DNA of 45,622 nucleotides. It comes from JAKAGE01 sp035541415. GTDB taxonomy: Bacteria > Patescibacteriota > Minisyncoccia > UBA6257 > 2-01-FULL-56-20. The DNA lies in NCBI GenBank assembly GCA_035541415.1, contig DATKNI010000005.1:1-45622 (forward strand). The letters run 5' to 3'. The translations under genes and the position numbers were made by a program. The notes under the pieces are model-generated. The model saw nothing but the letters and a program-made list of their open reading frames with translations. It made no database searches and was not told the origin of the DNA. Of the stretch, positions 8,440-13,433 are shown piece after piece. Within the stretch, counting starts at the first letter, position 1, and each line of letters opens with the position of its first letter.

Positions 8440-9726
8440 CTACTCGATTTTTGGCACAGTAACAGTGGCATCCGCCTCGAAAATCAGTGTCAGCACCCCC
8501 AAGGGACTGTATTCAATCCTAAGAGGCAGCTGGGGAGATTGTTCGTCGTACCATACCTTGAACTTCGACCTCCCTTTTACGTTGCGGATAGCCCCATCAA
8601 GTCGCCGTATCGAACCGGGATTCTTTGCGAGTGAAAGCTTTACAAAACGCTGCGCCATATCTGGATCGTCTTTTTTAGCTGCGGCGAGCGTCTGGTTTGA
8701 TCCTTCCCATGCAATATTCGATTGACATGTCGTGGCTTGCGCATCAGCCATGCATCGAGATATCGCCGAAAGAAGCGTTGGGGCGGGGTCGCCGTGGTGC
8801 GCTTCCGATTGCTGTACTTGGGCACTCTCCGCAATCGCTTCACGCGCGGCGGCGAGAGGTTTGGAAAGCTCGATCCAAGAAAACGACTGGCTCGTTACTT
8901 TCATTTTTGTCCACTGGATGCGAGAAGCATCGCTCTTGCCTTGGAGAATGCTGTAGGGAACAAATCCAGCCGAGATTCCTCGAAGCGCTTTTCGTGCGTC
9001 CCCTTCATCGTGTTCGTTGGATGTCGTCATGAACCCAAAATAGCGATCACCGGTTTTTGACGTATTCACCTCGACATACCCAAACCGGTTTATCTTGTGA
9101 GCTTTCTCGGGAAATGATCCGGCGCCAAATTGCAGACGCCCATCTCGGACTGCGGCATACGCACTGCCGACGCCCTCAAAGGTGTGGCTGATAATGCGCA
9201 ACACGGAAATCTTTGCATCGACGCGATAGGTGCTTGCCGTTCTCGCAGTTTGTCCGTGAGTAAGATTCGTCATGAACATTACAACAAGGCAAAGTGCCGG
9301 AACGCAGTTGCGAGCCGTTGAAAACTTCCAAAGCATTTTTCCTGCGGCATAGATTGAACCTGCCCGCAAGATGAAAGCAGTGACCGTCGTTGCTCCGACG
9401 GTGTACAGGGCCGACATGATCGTACTTCTCACGGGATGCGGTGTTCGCGTTGCGTGATGGAGGGAGAATTCCATCGTATGAAAGGCAACGATGCAGGCCG
9501 AGGCTGACAGCGCAACCACCCAAAGGCGATATCGCCGGACGAACCAGCGAAGGGCAAAGACGTAGACGCCCGTGAGAGGCAACCACAACAAAAACTCGAT
9601 TGCGGAAGCGAGAGTTGCAGCTGGCAGGCCGGCTTTTAGGTTGCTTCCAAGATAGATTCCGGCGCGGATGAACGATCCGAGCAGGGCGTAGAGAAGAATC
9701 TGTCCATTCGCTTCTTTTCGAAACAT
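8440..9726 (-). CDS. Membrane protein with a C-terminal extracytoplasmic domain, function unknown
   Basis: The 428-aa protein has about five hydrophobic segments in residues 10-160, then a soluble domain of about 260 residues. The end of that domain (KFKVWYDEQSPQLPLRIEY) resembles the last strands of DUF3108-type periplasmic proteins, in which a W-D...LP-R-E pattern is common; this similarity is weak. The start is supported by GGAGG 6 nt before the ATG. It lies in the same transcription unit as the PHP gene (17-bp gap) and is divergent from a GT4 glycosyltransferase. I do not recognise a specific function. Confidence 0.6.
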   Translation of the reverse strand: MFRKEANGQILLYALLGSFIRAGIYLGSNLKAGLPAATLASAIEFLLWLPLTGVYVFALRWFVRRYRLWVVALSASACIVAFHTMEFSLHHATRTPHPVRSTIMSALYTVGATTVTAFILRAGSIYAAGKMLWKFSTARNCVPALCLVVMFMTNLTHGQTARTASTYRVDAKISVLRIISHTFEGVGSAYAAVRDGRLQFGAGSFPEKAHKINRFGYVEVNTSKTGDRYFGFMTTSNEHDEGDARKALRGISAGFVPYSILQGKSDASRIQWTKMKVTSQSFSWIELSKPLAAAREAIAESAQVQQSEAHHGDPAPTLLSAISRCMADAQATTCQSNIAWEGSNQTLAAAKKDDPDMAQRFVKLSLAKNPGSIRRLDGAIRNVKGRSKFKVWYDEQSPQLPLRIEYSPLGVLTLIFEADATVTVPKIE

Positions 9727-9803
9727 CCGTTCCTCCAGAACGATACTACGGTTGTTGGTATTTGGTTTTTAAAAACACAACTGCCATAACCATAACAATA
9801 TGT

Positions 9804-9831
9804 TTGCAACATGCCAAGCCCGTGGTATAGT
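9804..9831 (+). promoter_or_regulatory. Promoter of the GT4 glycosyltransferase gene
   Basis: TTGCAA (9804-9809), a 16-nt spacer, and TATAGT (9826-9831). It lies in the 156-bp divergent region between the membrane-protein gene and the glycosyltransferase gene and would give a leader of about 45 nt. Confidence 0.5.
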
Positions 9832-9882
9832 GCGGGCAGTTCGCTATAGAAGTAAATATCTCGACGTAGCAAAGGAGCTTGC

Positions 9883-11091
9883 ATGGATCGACCGACTGCC
9901 ATTCCTCGGGTCGCCCTCTTTGCCGACACATACCACGAACTCAATGGAGCGGCACGGTGGGCCAGAGAACTTGAGAGCTATGCGCGAGTGCGCGACTATC
10001 CGTTTTTCTGTGTGCGCCCGCAATTCAAAACCGACAACGCGTCACATCCGAGAGACATCCTTGAGCTTAAACGAAGCAACCACAGCGTGCGCATCGATAC
10101 CCAGATATATTTCGACCCCCGATTCCTTCGATTCCGGCCTGTTGTCGACCAAGCCATCGCCAACTTTCGCCCGGACATCGTGCACGTCATGTCGCCTGCC
10201 GGCGACATGAGCATCCTTGGCGTCATTGCGGGAGTGATCGCAAAAGTGCCAATCGCCATGTCTTGGCCAACCAACTTTCACGAGTATCTGAGCCATCGGA
10301 TCGACATCTTTGCTTCGTTCATCCCCGGCTCACTGCGAAAACGCTTTTATGGAGCAATCGAGGCAGGCATTCTCGGCATTACCAACCGAAAAATGTTGTC
10401 ACGAGCCAACGTAATCCTCGCACCCCAGGGAGAACTCGTCGAGATGCTCACCAAATTGAGCAAAAAACCAGTGACACTCATGTCGCGTGGCGTCGATTGC
10501 AAAGCTTTTTCCCCGGAATATCGGACTCGACCATTAAGAGACCCGAAAGAAATCCGTATCGGCTACGTTGGTCGCCTGACTCCGGAAAAGGGCCTTCGTC
10601 TCTTCGAAACCCTCGACCGGGATCTTCCCCAAAAACACAACGGCGCCGTCATCCGGTTTTGCTTCGTGGGCGAAGGCAACGAGCGAACGTTTCTCGAACC
10701 GCGCCTCGGACCGCGCGCAACCTTCACGGGCAACTTGCGGGGCCCCGATCTTTCCCGGGCCTTTGCCAATTTCGACATTTTTTGCTTCCCTTCCCGAACC
10801 GATACGTTTGGGCAAGTGGTGCAAGAAGCAGAAGCATCGGGCGTACCCCCTGTCGTGAGCGATGGCGGCGGGCCGCAGTACATCATCGAGAACGGCACCA
10901 CGGGCTTTGTCGCCCATTCCAAAAAAGAATTCGCGGACCACATCCGCAAACTCATCGAAGATCAACCCCTTCGAATCGCCATGGGTCAAGCATGTCGTGC
11001 CGCAATGCTCCCGAGAACCTGGGATAACGTTTTGGGAAAGGTATACGACACCTACCGCTCAACCATTGAGGAATACAAAAAAGAACATTAA
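9883..11091 (+). CDS. Glycosyltransferase family 4 protein
   Basis: This 402-aa GT-B fold enzyme should transfer a sugar from a nucleotide donor to a lipid or glycan acceptor at the inner face of the membrane. The N-terminal domain holds DTYHELNGAARWARELE and FRPDIVHVMSP. The C-terminal donor-binding domain has GYVGRLTPEKG, FVGEGNE, and the E-x7-E-type segment TFGQVVQEAEASG followed by GGGPQYIIENGTTGF. The start is fixed by AAAGGAG 4 nt before the ATG. It is divergent from the PHP and membrane-protein genes and ends at its own strong terminator. Donor and acceptor are unknown. Confidence 0.9.
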   Translation: MDRPTAIPRVALFADTYHELNGAARWARELESYARVRDYPFFCVRPQFKTDNASHPRDILELKRSNHSVRIDTQIYFDPRFLRFRPVVDQAIANFRPDIVHVMSPAGDMSILGVIAGVIAKVPIAMSWPTNFHEYLSHRIDIFASFIPGSLRKRFYGAIEAGILGITNRKMLSRANVILAPQGELVEMLTKLSKKPVTLMSRGVDCKAFSPEYRTRPLRDPKEIRIGYVGRLTPEKGLRLFETLDRDLPQKHNGAVIRFCFVGEGNERTFLEPRLGPRATFTGNLRGPDLSRAFANFDIFCFPSRTDTFGQVVQEAEASGVPPVVSDGGGPQYIIENGTTGFVAHSKKEFADHIRKLIEDQPLRIAMGQACRAAMLPRTWDNVLGKVYDTYRSTIEEYKKEH

Positions 11092-11117
11092 ACAAATCGT
11101 ACGATACTGTTCGTATG

Positions 11118-11145
11118 CCCCAGGGATTTTCCCTGGGGATTTTTT
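11118..11145 (+). terminator. Intrinsic terminator of the GT4 gene
   Basis: CCCCAGGG and CCCTGGGG form an 8-bp stem with an A/T loop, followed by ATTTTTT, 27 bp after the GT4 stop codon. Confidence 0.9.
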
Positions 11146-11150
11146 ATAAC

Positions 11151-11176
11151 AAAAAATCTCCGCAGGATACGGAGAT
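11151..11176 (-). terminator. Intrinsic terminator of the rpsP-khpA unit
   Basis: On the minus strand ATCTCCG, a 7-nt loop and CGGAGAT are followed by a T run. It faces the GT4 terminator and lies 26 bp beyond the khpA stop codon. Confidence 0.8.
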
Positions 11177-11201
11177 CTTTTTAGAAAGCGATTGGTTAGA
11201 A

Positions 11202-11510
11202 CTACTCGCCTTCCGGTTGCGCCGGGTGCTCGCCGCGCGGTGCGCGGGTGCTGCCTTCCGGCTCTTCGATCTTGAGATTCACGCGGGCGTTGTTTTTGAC
11301 GCCTACGATCCGCAAGAGCGAACGAATGGCCTTCGCGGTGGCGCCCTGGCGACCCACCACTTGGCCCATGTCCATCGGATTCACGTGGAGTGAGAGCAAA
11401 ACTCCCATCTCATCGACCTTGCGGTCAACCTTTACGTCATCCGGATGGTCCACGAGTGACTTAACTAAGTACTCAAGGAATTCCTGGTCTGCTGAAGATG
11501 AATTAGCCAT
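11202..11510 (-). CDS. khpA: KH-domain RNA-binding protein KhpA
   Basis: The 102-aa protein carries a single KH domain with the nucleic-acid-binding GRQG loop (GQVVGRQGATAKAIRSLL), as in KhpA/YlqC. In Firmicutes KhpA pairs with KhpB and affects cell elongation and sRNA biology. A polar tail (residues about 84-102) follows the domain. It lies downstream of rpsP on the same strand, the common bacterial order. No Shine-Dalgarno site is evident. Confidence 0.9.
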   Translation of the reverse strand: MANSSSADQEFLEYLVKSLVDHPDDVKVDRKVDEMGVLLSLHVNPMDMGQVVGRQGATAKAIRSLLRIVGVKNNARVNLKIEEPEGSTRAPRGEHPAQPEGE

Positions 11511-11632
11511 TACTATAATTGCGGTAGAAAACGACCTTTCGCAATCATCACCGTGATTGTGATACTATTTTATATTATTTAGTTGATTCTGTCAAGGCTC
11601 TTGTCTCGATGCTCGGAAACGCACCTAGTATC

Positions 11633-11989
11633 TTACGCAGCAGGCGCGGGTTCGTTTGCGTCGGCTGCCGGTGCGGCGGGCGCAGCCGATGCGGGCGCTC
11701 CCTCGGCTTCCGCCTTGGGGGCGGCTTTCTTCATCTTGACGGCCGCCTTCTTGGCGCTCAAGACGCCTTGATCAACTAACATATTGTGGACGGTGACCGT
11801 GGGCCGGGCACCGACTTTGATCCAGTACGAAATGCGGTCTTTGTTGAGAATCGCCGTCTTGGTGTGCGGGTTGTAGGAACCCAAATCCTCCACCGGAGGG
11901 GCAGCCATCTTGGAACGCTTTTCGGCAACAACAAACCGATAGCTCGGCTGGTGTTTCTTTCCGATGCGCTGGAGTTTGATCGCTAACAT
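11633..11989 (-). CDS. rpsP: 30S ribosomal protein bS16
   Basis: The 118-aa product begins MLAIKLQRIGKKHQPSYRF, the conserved start of bS16, a 30S assembly protein. I take the ATG at 11989 because the conserved N-terminus begins there. The conserved core ends near residue 82. The remaining tail is rich in Lys, then in Ala and Pro (KKAAVKMKKAAPKAEAEG onward), longer than in typical bS16. There is no Shine-Dalgarno site. A large inverted-repeat structure begins 31 nt upstream of the start and may be its leader. khpA follows 122 bp downstream. Confidence 0.93.
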   Translation of the reverse strand: MLAIKLQRIGKKHQPSYRFVVAEKRSKMAAPPVEDLGSYNPHTKTAILNKDRISYWIKVGARPTVTVHNMLVDQGVLSAKKAAVKMKKAAPKAEAEGAPASAAPAAPAADANEPAPAA

Positions 11990-12020
11990 AGGGAGAAGTG
12001 TAGCAAAAAGAAGAATGCTG

Positions 12021-12146
12021 TGCAAGGGGGATGAGGTTTTGCTTCTGAAGGTACGCAGTGCGCGACTGCTGTCGCGCCTGCTCAAATCTCGGCCGCCTTC
12101 GCGGCCTCCGATGGCCCTTCAAAACCAAAACCTCATCCCCCTTGCA
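12021..12146. repeat. Structured element: 21-bp perfect inverted repeat enclosing two hairpins
   Basis: The arms 12021-12041 and 12126-12146 are perfect inverted copies of 21 bp (arm begins TGCAAGGGGGATGAGG). Inside, GAAGG (12047) can pair with CCTTC (12116). Two further hairpins fit within: GCAG-GCGCGAC-tgct-GTCGCGC-CTGC (12055-12081, one bulge) and GGCCGC-cttc-GCGGCC (12091-12106). The whole folds as a multibranch junction on either strand. It sits in the region upstream of rpsP, so it could be an rpsP leader RNA, a small RNA, or a miniature mobile repeat. Confidence 0.7.
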
Positions 12147-12176
12147 ACCCCCTTCTTTTTTTATTGCTTCTTCAAT

Positions 12177-12210
12177 AAAATACGGGACCCCCTTTGGGAT
12201 CCCGTATTTT
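12177..12210. terminator. Bidirectional intrinsic terminator after the MscS-like gene
   Basis: AAAATACGGGA (12177-12187) pairs with TCCCGTATTTT (12200-12210), with inner CCC/GGG pairs. It ends in a T run on both strands and lies 15 bp beyond the stop codon of the minus-strand channel gene. Confidence 0.85.
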
Positions 12211-12224
12211 TGAATCGGTGCGGA

Positions 12225-12911
12225 CTATCTCGTCTCCGTGTGCTCGCGCAAACGGCCGATGAGATGGCCGGCATAATCCCTGCCGCCGAGACCGAAGGCC
12301 AAACCTCCCGCGAGGGCCAGCATGGCGATGAAGCCGGTGACGAGCGTCTGAATGATCGCGGATGCGATATTGAGCTGCTGCAATGCAGCCAAGAGGCCGA
12401 AGATCACCACCGCCCACCACGTGAGCGCGCCCAAGAACCGGGCGGCTCCCAGCTTTGCGCTCATCACCGATGCCGTCACGATGCGACGCAAGAAGCTTGC
12501 AAGGACGAGTGCGGCGAGCATGATGAGCACCGCCGGCAAAACGCCAACCCACAAGTAATTGACGACGTTCGTGAGGAACAGCGAGAACGTGTAGAGACCG
12601 AGCGTCTGGGTCACCGCAAGCAAGAACGAAAGCACGATGAACCAGTACACGAGACGACCGAGGAAGTAGGACGCGCGGAGCTTCAAACCGGCTCTTTCAA
12701 AGAACGGCTTGAGGCCGAGCTTTTCGAGGAACGGGTCGAGGCGAAGCGCCTCGAAAATCTTTTCGACGAGCGCGCCAAGGCCGGCCGCCACGATGAGGCC
12801 AATAATCATGAAGAGAATGGCCGCAATCAGGTTCGGCACGAAGTTGGCGAACTGCATCCAAAGGTTTTGGAGCGATCCCACAATCACATCAGTCCAACTT
12901 TGAACAATCAT
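12225..12911 (-). CDS. Mechanosensitive-channel-like membrane protein (conserved TM-helix family)
   Basis: The 228-aa protein has four or five membrane helices. Two repeats fit the conserved TM-helix family related to MscS: NFVPNLIAAILFMIIGLIVA (about 23-42) and a second one around 120-140. A glycine-rich segment (ALAGGLAFGLGGRDYAGHLI, near 200-220) resembles the pore-lining MscS helix and its exit. The large cytoplasmic beta domain of MscS is absent. It may act as a small channel in osmotic stress, which is inferred from the family. An extended -10 promoter lies about 65 bp upstream. Confidence 0.8.
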   Translation of the reverse strand: MIVQSWTDVIVGSLQNLWMQFANFVPNLIAAILFMIIGLIVAAGLGALVEKIFEALRLDPFLEKLGLKPFFERAGLKLRASYFLGRLVYWFIVLSFLLAVTQTLGLYTFSLFLTNVVNYLWVGVLPAVLIMLAALVLASFLRRIVTASVMSAKLGAARFLGALTWWAVVIFGLLAALQQLNIASAIIQTLVTGFIAMLALAGGLAFGLGGRDYAGHLIGRLREHTETR

Positions 12912-12975
12912 AATTGAATAAACCGAATTTCTATTGGTTTCCCGACCTTTAGAAGTCGCTTGTGGACTTTATTTA

Positions 12976-12984
12976 AGTATAGCA
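12976..12984 (-). promoter_or_regulatory. Extended -10 promoter of the MscS-like gene
   Basis: On the minus strand TGCTATACT, a consensus-like extended -10, lies just beyond the partial tRNA-Ala copy. The expected leader of about 55-60 nt contains short alternative hairpins (AAGTC...GACTT). Confidence 0.5.
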
Positions 12985-12992
12985 AACAGGGG

Positions 12993-13041
12993 TGTGGACC
13001 CAGGGAGAATCGGACTCCCGCCTCCGCAATGCGAATGCGGC
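12993..13041 (-). pseudogene. Partial tandem copy of tRNA-Ala (3' half)
   Basis: These 49 bp are identical to 13069-13117, the 3' half of the neighbouring tRNA-Ala gene, at a distance of 76 bp. The copy keeps the anticodon arm, variable loop, T arm, 3' acceptor strand and discriminator, but diverges where the D arm and 5' acceptor strand should be. It cannot form a full tRNA. It may be a remnant of an attachment site or of a tandem duplication. Confidence 0.85.
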
Positions 13042-13070
13042 CAACGTTCTCGATTTCGTTTACCTTAATG

Positions 13071-13141
13071 TGGACCCAGGGAGAATCGGACTCCCGCCTC
13101 CGCAATGCGAATGCGGCGTAATACCACTTTACTATGGGCCC
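13071..13141 (-). tRNA. tRNA-Ala (anticodon CGC)
   Basis: On the minus strand the 71-nt sequence folds as a cloverleaf. The acceptor is GGGCCCA with TGGGTCC plus A73, and the D stem is GTAA/TTAC. The anticodon stem CCGCA/TGCGG has loop TTCGCAT (anticodon CGC, reads GCG). The T stem is GGGAG/CTCCC with loop TCCGATT. CCA is not encoded. Confidence 0.92.
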
Positions 13142-13153
13142 GAACGAGGAGTG

Positions 13154-13228
13154 AATGTGCGTGCTCGCACGCACATTTGCGACGAGTGAGGGAACAATAT
13201 GGCCCGCTTCGGGCCATATGGGCCCGAA
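13154..13228. other. Hairpin cluster upstream of tRNA-Ala
   Basis: A 10-bp hairpin AATGTGCGTG-ctcg-CACGCACATT (13154-13177) is followed by ATATGGCCC-gcttc-GGGCCATAT (13197-13219). The second hairpin overlaps another possible one, TTCGGGCC-catat-GGCCCGAA on the minus strand, so the two exclude each other. The 12-bp string TATGGGCCCGAA at 13217 also occurs at the tRNA 5' end (13133). No T run follows, so a terminator is unlikely. Confidence 0.5.
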
Positions 13229-13266
13229 GGTTACCAGGCCCCGCATGCTTCATGTTTGCATGTTCG

Positions 13267-13294
13267 ATAATATCACACTTGCCATGCTTCGCAA
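13267..13294 (-). promoter_or_regulatory. Candidate promoter for the tRNA-Ala transcript
   Basis: On the minus strand TTGCGA (13294-13289), a 16-nt spacer and TATTAT (13272-13267). It overlaps, back to back, the plus-strand promoter of the candidate small RNA. A leader of about 120 nt carrying the hairpin cluster would precede tRNA-Ala. Confidence 0.4.
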
Positions 13295-13308
13295 ATCTTC
13301 GCTATAAT
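13279..13308 (+). promoter_or_regulatory. Promoter of the candidate small RNA
   Basis: TTGCCA (13279-13284), an 18-nt spacer and a perfect TATAAT (13303-13308). The predicted start is near 13315, and no convincing coding sequence follows. Confidence 0.65.
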
Positions 13309-13314
13309 AAGTAC

Positions 13315-13428
13315 AGCACAGAGAGCCTACATGCCTCTCCGGCATGCAGACACAACGCCCCAACGACGGCCCCAAGCCGTCACCGAAGACCGTCCAGCTA
13401 TCATGGGAGAGATTGGACGGTCTTTTTT
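13315..13428 (+). ncRNA. Candidate small RNA with three hairpins and an intrinsic terminator
   Basis: A roughly 114-nt transcript is bounded by a sigma70-type promoter and a terminator. Hairpin 1 is CATGCC-tctcc-GGCATG (13330-13346). Hairpin 2 is GACGGC-cccaa-GCCGTC (13365-13381). The terminator GACCGTCCA/TGGACGGTC (13388-13422) is followed by six T. CTCTCC at 13335-13340, spanning the loop of hairpin 1, is complementary to GGAGAG (13406-13411) in the 17-nt terminator loop, which would give a loop-loop contact. The minus-strand version of the last hairpin lacks a T run, so it does not serve the convergent smc gene. No known RNA family is recognised. Confidence 0.6.
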
Positions 13429-13433
13429 ATTGC

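Noticed and set aside
8440..9726. Reading the membrane protein as a glycosyltransferase or flippase
   Set aside because: It has too few membrane helices for a flippase and no nucleotide-sugar motif; the large soluble domain fits a periplasmic beta protein better.
11964..12917. Plus-strand open frame of 317 codons across the rpsP upstream element and the MscS-like gene
   Set aside because: The translation is biased toward charged residues without pattern and crosses a terminator and the inverted-repeat element. The minus-strand channel gene explains the region.
12993..13117. CRISPR-like direct repeat (49 bp, two copies)
   Set aside because: There are only two copies, the repeat is the 3' half of a tRNA gene, and no cas genes are nearby.
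13388..13428. Hairpin near smc as the smc terminator
   Set aside because: Only the plus strand has a T run after the stem, so it belongs to the plus-strand small RNA and not to smc.
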